Assembly (NCBI GenBank): GCA_029204225.1
Contig: CM055103.1
Span: 27,018,293 to 27,082,292, forward strand
DNA from: Diphasiastrum complanatum
Taxonomy: Eukaryota; Streptophyta; Lycopodiopsida; Lycopodiales; Lycopodiaceae
Direction: 5' to 3'
Length of the DNA: 64,000 bases
Part shown: positions 45,053 to 55,049 of the stretch, one piece after another
Layout of the letters: each line of letters starts with the position of its first letter
How positions within the stretch are numbered: the first letter of the stretch is position 1
Notes under the pieces: model-generated
Told to the model about the DNA's origin: nothing
The model's input: the letters and a program-made list of their open reading frames with translations, nothing else
Database searches by the model: none
Translations under genes and position numbers: made by a program

Positions 45053-45228
45053 TGTTGAATATGATACATCCAAATAAGTAAAAACAACGTTAAATTATTA
45101 CAGGATCGATACAAATTGCATATTCAGACTATTACTTAGATCGTTTCTTTCGACTGTAGATGTCTAAGACAAGCATGAAGGGAGCGATACGATTAGGCGT
45201 CTATGACAGAAAAAGAGGAATCAACTTA
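45053..45228 (-). mobile_element. Partial copia LTR
   Basis: In minus orientation the LTR ends ATTCAACA at 45053, four bases before the first primer-binding site. Its upstream part is cut by the 5' end of gypsy-B at about 45228. Confidence 0.6.
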
Positions 45229-45231
45229 GTC

Positions 45232-47207
45232 CGCCGTTGTTTGGAACGAGGAATTGAATCAATATTTTGAGAAACTTACAACAATGATTGTTTCAGCTCC
45301 CGTGCAACAAATTGTAAATCCAGATTTACCTTACGTCGTGAGAACGGATGCACGTGATGTTGTAGTTGGAGCGGTTCTATTACAAATGGATAGGCCACTA
45401 GCGTTTGAGAGCAAAAAATTCACTGGTCCTCAGTTGCGTTATACTATGCAGGAAAAGAAATTGTTTGTTGTAATCCATGCACTTAAAGCCTGGAGACACT
45501 ACTTGTATGGTAGTAAGTTTGTAGTGTATATGGATCACCAACCTCTTAAGTATTTTTGTAATCAACATAATCTTCGGGGGAGAAAAGCTCGATGGGCTGA
45601 ATTGATGCAAGAATTCGATCATGAAATCCGTTACATAAGAGGCAGCTCTAATCAAGTTGCAGATGCTCTTAGTCGGATCGGTGAACTAAACGAATTGTCA
45701 TTCACCCAGATTTCTACAGATCTATATTTTTCGTTGAGAGAAAAATATGAATTAGATTCCCATTTTGGTCACATTTGGAACATTGTTCAGACCGAAATAA
45801 ATGTGGACAGTGTTGAGTCAGAAACACAGGGGACTCAACTAACTAAGAAAGATAAGAAGATTGTGGAACAGTTCACCATTCGAGATGGATTACTATTTTG
45901 GAATGGGAAAGTTTGCGTACATGGTGATGATGAGCTCAAACGGAAGATTTTGTTTGAATGTCATGACATACCCTGTGCAGGACATCCCGATATACACAGG
46001 ACTCTGGACTTGGTTAAGAGGGAATTTTATTGGCCAAAGATCAAGCCATATGTCGATTCATATATTGTTAAATGCAAGCCCTGTCAACTAGCAAAGGCTG
46101 AATGCCATAAGGCTGGTGGTTTGTTGCATTCGTTAGATATCCCAGATAAGAAATGGGAAAGTATATCTATGGATTTTGTAGTTGGACTTCCAAAGACCCA
46201 ACGGCAAAATGATTCTATTTGGGTTGTAGTGGATCGGTCAACTAAGTTAGCTGCATTCATACCAGTCAAGTCAACTATAAAGGCTTCTGATTTAGCCCAG
46301 ATCTTTGTTGAAAGATTATTTTGGTTGTATGGTCTGCCAAGTGACATTGTTAGTGATAGAGAACCTAAGTCCACAAGTCACTTTTAGTCAGCAGTATTCC
46401 ATAGACTGGAAACTTCTTTGAGTTTAAGTTCTTCTGATCATCTGGAATCAGATGGCTAGACAGATTGGACTAATCAAACTATGGAAGATATTTTGAGGAT
46501 GTATGTTTCTCACAGGCAATCTCATTGGGAAGATTATCTCCCACTGGTTGAGTTTGCATATAATAGTAGAAAACAATCTGCTACGGGTTACAGTCCTTTT
46601 TATGCTTATGTACGGCTTTCAATCTAGATCTCTAGTAAATGTCGAGAAGAAGTCTATTAAGATCTAGAAGGTTGCTGATTTTTTGCATGATATGCAAGAA
46701 ATGTTGCAAGTGGCTAAGGATAGTATCCGAAGTGCTCAAGATAGAGCTAAACACTATACCGATCTTAAGAGATCTCCAAGAGATTTCAAAGTTGATGACT
46801 GGGTATATCTTAGGATTCCAAAATATTCTAAGACGTTACGTACAGAGAAGCATTATAAGCTGTCTACCCGTTATTATGGACCTTTCAAGATTGTACGTAG
46901 AATTGGTTTTTTGGCGTATGAGCTTGATCTTCAAGGAAAATCGACTGCAGTGTTTCATGTAAGTCGTTTGAAACTAAGTTTACATGATGGTGATACAGTT
47001 GGATCGGATGAGAATTTGTCCCATTTGGAAGATTTGTCGCTTAGTGTACCTTTGGAACCTGAGAAAGTGCTCAAAACTAGAGATAAACAACTGAGAAATC
47101 GTTCTATCTCTGAGTGCTTAATTCGGTGGAAGGGTCATACTGAGAATGATGATTCGTGGGAGAGAGTTGATAGCATAAAGAAGAATTTCTTGAATTTTAG
47201 TTTCTAA
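45232..47207 (+). pseudogene. gypsy-B RNase H, integrase and chromodomain
   Basis: Ty3/gypsy chromovirus pol, truncated in the RT/RNase H connection. RNase H reads 'RTDARDVVVGAVLLQMDRPL' and 'MDHQPLKYFCNQHNLRGRKA'. The integrase zinc finger is intact (HDIPCAGHPD...KCKPCQ), and the core has 'WESISMDFVVGLPKTQRQND' and 'GLPSDIVSDREP'. A TAG replaces a Trp codon at about 46387, and the Glu-bearing motif reads 'TDWTNQTMEDILRMYV' rather than TERTNQ, so the third catalytic residue is altered. The C terminus has 'TRYYGPFKIVRRIGFLAYEL' and the chromodomain-like 'CLIRWKGHTENDDSWERVDS' ending at 47207. The family is the same as gypsy-A. Confidence 0.92.
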
Positions 47208-47235
47208 GGATAGAAACAGTTTAAGGACGGAAGAA

Positions 47236-47758
47236 TGTTATGTCCATGACCTGTACATAGGATACAGTATACTCCTAGTCTTGGATACACGATACTCTAG
47301 TGAAACAAGCTATTAGCTATGCCACGTCATATTGGACATGACCCAAAAGTAACTAATATCCTTATGAGGCCCAAAACACACTAAATGGAGTTTAGACAAG
47401 GTATGAGAGAGTGTATGCATGTGTAGAGTTATCAATAGCAATTCTATGAATAGTTGGTCCATGCATACGACTCTATTCTAGGTGAATCTATGTATAGAAA
47501 ACATAGGGCTATGCATGGCTGTGTGCCCAAGATGCTTTGGCCTCTATATAATGGGTCCAAACTCGCCCTACTTCTCACCATGGTTCTTCATACATTGCCA
47601 GACTCTCACTCTACATTCATGCTTCTTGTTCCTTGGCTTGGGGGTGAGACTTCTAGAGATTGATTGGATGCTTCTACTTGGTTGGGTGGTCTCTCGCAGT
47701 GTGTTATCCTTTGTGTTTAGGATTTGTAAGCAGGATCTAAGGAGATTCCCTTATACAT
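47236..47758 (+). mobile_element. gypsy-B 3' LTR
   Basis: Starts TGTTATGTCC after the purine-rich AAGGACGGAAGAA and ends CCCTTATACA, 523 bp. A CTATATAATGG box lies near 47541. It matches the gypsy-A LTR at 16000-16490 in inverse orientation. Confidence 0.88.
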
Positions 47759-50290
47759 CCCACAAAACAAAACCGCTCAAGTTAGTTTAGTGAGGAAGAC
47801 AGGTGTCATAGTTGAATGATAGTTGTTATTCATGTCCAAAAGAAGTTATACTACTTAACAACTTTGAATAGCATTTTAAAATCTAGTCCAGTCTTTCCAA
47901 ACACTTGATGTTTAGCGATAGGCCAAGCCGTTATATCACCATATCAGGGCGAGTGCCATACTGATCAGCTTATGGGAAATTGGTCCATATCAGTTCATTT
48001 TATGCCTAGAAGAGTATGAGAAGTTTTAGCCGTTTAGAGTTTTACTCAGCCAAAAGACATGTTGTGGACACGTGTGTTGGTATCAGAGCAAATCCATGTT
48101 ATACTGACCCAAGTGCCCTTACAGATTAAGGTATGTCATGCACTACTGTCCATACTCCTGAGCATATTTATGCTTTCCAGTTGTATGTCACCAGGGTTCT
48201 AAAGTGACACTTGACAGGGTAGGGTAAGGTGGTACCATGATCATTATATAGGAATCACATAACGACCATGGTATGTGGACATTGTTTTGGATAGACAGAT
48301 TGGACTACTTAGTAAGTGATTTCCAATGTCTTTACTAGGTATTAGGGCAGATCCGTGCCATTCTAACCCTTTCGTAAAGACAACATGTCTTACGCATTTT
48401 CATGTTGTCTAAGACCGTCTTAATTGGAGCCCTTACTGTGAAGTTTAATGACCAAGGTTTCATTGAAAGTTACTCAGTAATAGTGTTTTTAACTAAAGTC
48501 AACTCTTTTTGTAGAAAGAAAGAAGCATTTTGAAGGATCGTAACATGGGTTATTATATTTCTTTTAAAAAAAACCTTACCCGTTCGTGTGTTATAGCATT
48601 CGTATCTAAATTGATAATGAAAATCCATACTTGAATGTTTGCAGATGAAGCTTTTTGAGATGTTGCCATAAGAACCAAAGCTTTGTAGCTATCTCATGCC
48701 ATTTTCAAATCCACACCATTTTTGCTTGATATCTCTCTCTCTCTCTTTCTCTCTCTAACTCGTGTTGAGGCTAATGTTCATACACTAATTTCTTGTACTT
48801 TTGCTCATTTATGATTCATTGCTATCATTCTCTGATTCTTAGCGTGCTAGATTGTGGTTAAGCCATAACTTCTGTACTAGATCTTGCCATTCAATCTAGA
48901 ATCAGATTATTGTGCTAATCATAAATCTTAATAAGATTTATCATACCTGTGGATCATCTCCACGTGTGAATTCTGAAAATTTTGTCAGGGACCATTCGGT
49001 TCAGGAACTAGTTGTCTCCATATCTGTCGCGACTTGTGGTTCTGAGTATTCCTTGCCATGAATGTGAATGGGCTAAGCTCTTAAAGAATGGGTCGTCTGA
49101 GTTGGATGGCTTGCTTGGGTGGAAGTTACCTGTTTAGGGCTGTCCAGTCTGGCATGGCGCCAGGTTGGCTTCTAGCGCTCGTGATGAAGCTTTCAGTTGG
49201 TTGAGTCTGATGTAAGTCAGATGACTTGCTTAGAATGGATGCTACTCATTTGTAACGAAGCTTCGAGTTAGTTAAGTTTGATGTATGTCGGGCGGCTTGC
49301 TTTGAGGGAAGTCACCCACATCGGGACCCCCAATCTGGCATGGCGATAGGTTGGATCTCAATGTTGGTTTCCGAACTTCAAGTTGGTTAAGTTTGATCAT
49401 TGTTGGTGAGCTGGTTGCTTGTATGTCAAGTGGATTTGGATGGCAAGAGTTGAAGGCTGGGAAGCTAAGTCGTGATTCTCGGCTCTCTTTGGGATGCCTA
49501 CGCTACATGTGGTATCATAGCCAACTGACCGATCAGCTATGTGGATCTCACGAAAATGGCCATTGTTTGGGATTCATCAAGATAGCTGTTGTGCAAGGTG
49601 CTGCCCACAGTGTAAGTTCGGTGCGTCCACGGTCGGGGTGGTCGACAGAACAAGGGACTTGATGAGTCAAGGTCCTGCCCTTGAGGTGTAAGCACGGTCA
49701 GTTCTCGTGGTTTGGGCCTGGCGTTGTCTGCACGTAGGATAGATGAGTGTGCTGCCATTAGGTTGGTGTAAGCACGGTTTGTGCCTTGTGGGGTGCGGGG
49801 TGACATATTCAAACTGTACGGGTTAACCATTGATATAGAGGTGGTGCTCGAATTCGGGTGTAAATCATGGTGGTTAGTTGCCGATGCGGGATGGCTACCG
49901 ATTGTTTAGCTATAAGGGCTATCGACCAGGGTTGGTGGGGCGTGACTGAGGCAATGTGCTGCATAATGATAAAAGCACAGATAGTTGAATGGGTGTTCTC
50001 TGTGGGCTGATTCTGTGATCGATCCGTATGGGCGCGGCCAGACAAAGGTCCTTTGGCAGGGCTATCTCAAAGGGGGACCTTGTCTTTATTACCTGTTAGT
50101 AAACCTGCCTAAGTGTCTTGCTTGTATGTATTCGCGGTGAGTCTTAGTACTCGTGCTTTGCCTGGTTTGCATGATTGCTTGTGATACAAGGAGCTGATGG
50201 CTCAAGAAGGAGCCTTTTTTTTGAAGGCTGATACCATCAAACAAAGAGGACTACATAATCTGTGGGGCGGATTCGCAGTTCAAGTACTCA
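47759..50290. other. Noncoding LTR-like sequence with primer-site relics
   Basis: No coding motif. TGGTATCAGAGCAAATCC at 48078 looks like a primer-binding site, and a degenerate copy (AGGTATTAGGGCAGATCC) occurs near 48336. From about 49080 to 49460 the words GCTTGCTT, AGTTGGTTAAGTTTGAT and TCTGGCATGGCG recur. TGGTATCATAGCC at 49510 may be another relic. The region appears to be several decayed LTR/leader segments. Confidence 0.4.
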
Positions 50291-50299
50291 CACGTGAAC

Positions 50300-51336
50300 G
50301 GCAACAAAATGACTCCATGTTTGCAAAGGGTGGATGGCTAGCCTATTACTTGGGTTAGTTTCATTTGCAACAACGCCCACCAGACGCAAGCAGGAAGTCA
50401 AAAGTTGGAAAGGGCAATTTCAGGGGAGATCTTCTATGGAGCAGTTGGTCTTCATTTGGGATGGCTACCTTCGGAATTGGAGAAGGGTACTTCGCTATGT
50501 CAAGTACTTCACTATCAGAATCAGCACAAGTAGGTTTAGTCAATACTATACTTGGATCCATTGGAGTATCAATTGGTTTACAATAAGGCATATGAAATTT
50601 TTCTAAAATACCTTTTAGATATGTCTGCTAGCTAAGATAGATCTTCTTCTGAAGTCTATTTCTAGTAATGTGAATTCCTAGCAAAGAATGGCCCTAAATC
50701 AATCATGTCAAATTCCTTTGACAGATCACTCTTAGTAGTGTGTAGAAGAGAAGTGTCATTAGACAAAATAAACGCATCATCAACGTAAAGAGCTATGTGA
50801 ACTGAATTGTTGCCTATATGCTTTGCATAAACATTATAGTCAACTGAATTGTTTGCAAATCCCAATTGAATGAGATAAGAGTAGATTCTATCAAACCATG
50901 TTGTTGCAGTCTGTTTCAGACCATAGATTGTTTTGTGCAGCTTGCACACTTTGTGCTCTTGGCCTTTGACTTTGAATCCTTCCGATTGGAAGGTATACAA
51001 CTCCTCTTCAATGTTGCCATTGAAAAATGCTGACTTGACATCCATTTGGTGCATTTCGAGATCTTCTGCGGCTACTAACACAATCAGAGTTCTGATTGAC
51101 TGCATCTTGATGACATGACTAAAAATTTCTAGATAATCCACTTCTTGGACTTGAGTGAATCCTTTAGCCACCATCCGTGCTTTCCATTTAGCAATGGAAC
51201 CATCAGAGTTGATCTTCTTCTTGAAGATCCACTTGTTGTCGATAACTCTCTTGTGAGTGCAGAAGTCGACCAGTGTCCAGGTCTGGTTTGTCAAAAGTGA
51301 GTTGTACCCGCTTTCCATAGCTTCTTGCCACTTCAC
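50300..51336 (-). pseudogene. copia-Y reverse transcriptase
   Basis: The frame starting at 51336 gives 'MESGYNSLLTNQTWTLVDFC', 'WIFKKKINSDGSIAKWKARM', 'LEMHQMDVKSAFFNGNIEEE' (first catalytic Asp at residue 99) and 'VHIALYVDDAFILSNDTSLL' with YVDD at residues 184-187. After the frame breaks near 50662 the continuation 'CKPIDTPMDPSIVLTKP' is at 50591 and below. The sequence decays to about 50300, so RNase H and the 3' LTR are missing. Both RT active-site motifs are kept, so decay is mild in the core. Confidence 0.9.
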
Positions 51337-51362
51337 AACATCCTTGGATTTAATTGTTTCGG

Positions 51363-52500
51363 CTAGGGTCTCTGGTTCTTCCGATGAAGTCCAGAATGAT
51401 TGAGGTGTATACCTCTCAGGAACTGTCCGAGTCTATGAGGATCTGCGGACATTTGGTTGACCAAGATGAGATGATGCTTCTTTTTGAATTTCTCCAGATC
51501 TGCTCGAGCTGGCTTGGTCTGGTCTGATGATAGGTCTGTCGGTTGTTCGATTTCTGTAGCTGTAGCTGCAGGTTTTGTAGAAGGAACATCAACGTTGGAA
51601 GATTCCATGCTACATAAAATAGGATGAAATGACATAGCATTGTTTATCGATGGCTGTTTAAAATCATAGTACGTATGTTCTTGAAAGATTACATCCCTAG
51701 AGATAAACACTACATTGGTGGATGGATCAAAACTTTATAAGCTTTGTGTTCATCAAGATAGCTAATGAAAATACATTTATCTGTCCTATGATCCAGCTTC
51801 TTCCTAAGCTATTTAGGAATGTTTACAAAACATATACAACCAAAGATTTTTAAATGGCTGACACTAGGCTTGTGTCCATGCCAAACTTTATAAGGAGTTT
51901 TGTTGTTGACGGCTTTGGTGCTGGATCTGTTCTATAAGTAACAGGTTTTGGTAGTTGCTCCTATCCAAAACTCTGTAGGTAGATGTGATTGATGTAGCAT
52001 GGATCTGGCGGAGTTGAGAAAAATTCAGGTCTTCCTTTCTACAATCCCATTCCGTTGAGGTGAATAGGAAGTGGTGAATTGTCTTCTAATACCATGTTCA
52101 GCCATGTAGTCGAACATCTCGTTAGAGAGGTATTCGCCACCACCATCAGTTCAGAGTGCTTTCACTTTTGTAGACGTTTGTGTCTCAGCCATGGCCTTGA
52201 ATCTCTTGAAGCATTCAAAGGCTTCAGATTTGTGCTTAATGAACATGATTGTAGACCATCTAAAATAATCATCTATGAAAGTCATAAAATAGATTGCATA
52301 TCCTAATGATGGAGTTGGCATTGGACCACAAAGATCGCTATGTACAAGATCCAATACATGTTTTGTTTTGATGGAATGCGATTTGAGAAATTTGCTTCTA
52401 GAGTGGTTCCCATAGATGCAGGATTCACAAAAGAAAGATTTCCTATCTAATGAATAAGGGAAATACAATCCATCAACTAAATTATTACAACGCATATAAG
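51363..52500 (-). pseudogene. copia-Y integrase and linker
   Basis: The pre-integrase cysteine motif ('FFCESCIYG') and integrase core 'HVLDLVHSDLCGPMPTPSLG' are in the frame 52151-52495. The core continues with 'TDGGGEYLSNEMFDYMAEHG' and 'SYSPQRNGIVERKT', so the D, D and E positions are all visible. Then come the C-terminal 'WHGHKPSVSHLKIFGCICF' and 'MFISRDVIFQEHTYYDFKQP'. Three or more stops (including a CGA-type Arg to TGA before TDGGGEY) break the frame. The acidic/Pro linker at 51363-51600 leads into RT. Confidence 0.88.
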
Positions 52501-52539
52501 AAAGTGATCTTGTATTCTCGTGTCCAAATCGACTATGCC

Positions 52540-53098
52540 ACAGAATAGCATTATCGTTTACATTTTCATGAGAGATGCTAGCTAATGCAACTGAATTAGT
52601 ACGTAAAGATTTCCGACTCTAGTGCATGTAGTCGGAGTAGTATCTTCATTGAAGATTATACACTACTCAGATGAGAAAGTAACAATGTAGCCCTCATCAA
52701 TCATCTTAGAAACTAACAACAGGTTTTTTGACAATTGAGATACGTGAAGAACATTGGTGACATAAATAGAAAGATCATTGTTAAAAGTGATCTTGATTGT
52801 CCTTTTGTCTTCCACGCGTATGGTGCTTGAATCTCCGAGGTAGATGAATTGATCTCTGTTGTAAGCTACATACTCGATAAACCATTCCTTGTGAGAGGTC
52901 GTGTGTTTGGTAGCACCGTTGTCCAGGTACCAACTATCGTGGTTTTCGTTGCCATTGTTGTAAGCCATTAACAAGTGTGTATCTTGCTCCTTGAATTCTG
53001 TCATGTTGGAGGAGTCTGGCTGCTGTTGTTGTTGCTTCTTTGCCTCGTTGTAGATGTTGACACTCCTTGATGTCGTGATTGGCTCTTTTGCAATATAT
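52540..53098 (-). pseudogene. copia-Y protease and gag zinc knuckle (right half interrupted)
   Basis: Protease reads 'HDSWYLDNGATKHTTSHKEW', with DNG in place of DSG, then 'VTNVLHVSQLSKNLLLVSKM'. Upstream, the end of gag reads 'YCKRANHDIKECQHLQRGKE', the second half of a CCHC zinc knuckle. The first half of that knuckle lies on the far side of CACTA-2, at 58585 and beyond. Joined across the insertion the spacing fits C-x2-C-x4-H-x4-C except that the first Cys is now Tyr. Confidence 0.88.
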
Positions 53099-53103
53099 CA
53101 CTA

Positions 53104-53790
53104 CAAGAAAAGGTGGCAAAAAATACGGCAAAAAATGGCAAAATTTTTCGCAATTTTTGTCTTTTTTTGCCAAAAAAATTGCGGTAACGGTTACCGCAAT
53201 TTTTTTGGCAAATCCGCAATTTCGGTCCCGCAATTTTTTTGGCTAATTTTCTGCAATTTTTATGGCTAAATTAACAATAAAAAAAATTGCGGAAACCCAC
53301 CCGCAATTTTTTGGCATGATAATTGCGGATTTATTTTCGCAATTTATTTCCGCAATTTGTCTGGCTGATATTTTTTGCCAAATTTTTTGGACAAAAATTG
53401 TCAAAAAAATTGCGGACATTCATTTTTGCAATTGTTGTGGCAAAAATTGCGAATATATTTCCGCAATTTTTTTTTGCATAAATTGCAAAAAAAATTGCGG
53501 AAACTCATTTTCGTAATTTTTTTCAAAATAGTGTCAAAAAATTGCAAAAAATAAATCCGCAATAGAAAATAAAAATTGCGAAAAACAGAATTATTTTTCG
53601 CAATTTTTATACACTATTATGAAAGAAAATTGCGGAAATGAATTTTTGCAATTGTTTTGGCAATTTTTGCCAAAAAATTTTTTGTTGGCTAATATTGAAG
53701 AAAATATCACCAATACAATTGCAAAAATGTCCCCAAGTTTTTGTCCATAATTGCAAATTTGTTTTGCAATTTTAGAGGAAGCCTCAACTA
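53104..53790. repeat. CACTA-2 left subterminal repeat array
   Basis: AAAATTGCGGAAA, CCGCAATTTTT, TTCGCAATTTTT and GGCAAAAATTGCG occur in both orientations more than twenty times. In CACTA elements such arrays are bound by the TnpA product and are needed for transposition. Confidence 0.88.
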
Positions 53791-54606
53791 ATTTAGAGAA
53801 AAATTTTGGCTAAAATTACGGAAATAAATAATTGGCCTTGCACATTTCTTATAACTTTGTAGTGTAAACCGTTGTGGAGCTTGATGTCCAAACAATCGAT
53901 GGTGTGAGGCTTTATAGATTCCATAGCATAAAGCTAGGGATTCAATCCGAGACCTTACTAGAAAATGTAACACTTTTAAAAGTTAACAAGGGATCTCAAC
54001 TTCTATATATCTTGGCGTAGTTTGTCAACTTGTCAGCTAGTTATAAGGACTCAAATTGAACTCCTTTTTGCTCAATATGTACAATATCTTTGTGTAAGGA
54101 ATCCAACAATCACAGTGCCATATTCTAGTATACATACAAACTATCTCTATTGCAAACATTTGGAACAACTCTTACATAGCCTACACATATCGATCATTTA
54201 TAATTAGTACAATTAGAGAATTTCAGTCCAAAATTAAAACAACAAATTAAACCACCCAATCAAATGGACCAAAAGAGAGAAAAATTTCTCATCATACACA
54301 ATAAGGTGAATACAAGGCTCTGCATGCGCATCTCAAATTTTCTGTTAAAATACATCGACATGTCAAGTGTCTCATACAATCTCTGAAAATAAAAACTACA
54401 AAGGCAATTTAGGCCTTCAATAATGTTACGATAAAAATCTATAAAATTCTGCACTTGTCATGCTGCAATTTCTAGGAAAATTGATAGTTGGAGACTTCAA
54501 AACTCTTTAAAATCTGATTTCTGCATTCAAGAGCAAAGATTGAGCCAATATTTACATCATGAAAGGAAAATTATGTTTGAACAAGAAAAATAAGGGTGTA
54601 CCATTA
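53791..54606. other. CACTA-2 internal noncoding part
   Basis: AT-rich sequence with no supported coding region; presumably the 3' flank of the leftward TnpA-like gene. Confidence 0.4.
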
Positions 54607-54828
54607 TCAGAGACTCATCTGTACAGCATTGGAAGGCCAAATAACTTCAAAATATTTTGAGTCCCCCACAGGTTTAAACTTTTTACATGGCCTTAATAAT
54701 AGGGCATTCTCTCGAACCACGTGTTGTAATTTAACACACCAAAACCCTACACCCAATGCTTCCCCATGGCAAAGGTGCTTGGGATTCTTGCTCAAAACAA
54801 TCCCAGTACCAACTACTTCGTTCCGAAT
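54607..54828 (-). pseudogene. CACTA-2 TnpA-like gene, last exon
   Basis: The frame reads 'IRNEVVGTGIVLSKNPKHLC', 'LRPCKKFKPVGDSKYFEVIW' and 'PSNAVQMSL' to a stop at 54607. The pattern (G.G.I.S.....G..LG......V.VV.......RP......GD.....WP) is the C-terminal domain of plant CACTA second-gene proteins (Ptta/En/Spm, Transposase_24 type). A plausible acceptor AG lies just before it on the minus strand. Upstream exons are missing, because the Tnp2-like gene begins only about 220 bases away. Confidence 0.6.
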
Positions 54829-55049
54829 GCTCAATATGTTAACTCTCTACATATACTTACGAGAAAACCTCAAATATTTGACATTGTGAGCCCAATACAA
54901 CTAATAATGAATACATAGAACAAATAATAACATATTTATGAGATATTATATACCTTGAACTCCTTTGGTTTAGCACTTTTTTCGTTCTCTTTTTTTGATG
55001 GTATGATCTCCTTCTAAAAACATTTAGAACTAGCAGATTTTAACAAACG
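54829..55049. other. Junction region between the two divergent CACTA-2 genes
   Basis: About 220 AT-rich bases. A full element would have here the 5' exons of both genes and a shared promoter; these have been deleted. An acceptor-like AACGCAG precedes the Tnp2-like exon. Confidence 0.4.

Noticed and set aside
49351-49662. 103-codon plus-strand frame in the GC-richer noncoding stretch
   Set aside because: No family resemblance; the region is made of recurring LTR-like words.
53001-53516. Frames such as 'FFGKKRQKLRK' and 'MAKLTIKKIAET' around the left end of CACTA-2
   Set aside because: They are translations of the TTGCGG subterminal repeats and flanking copia, not genes.
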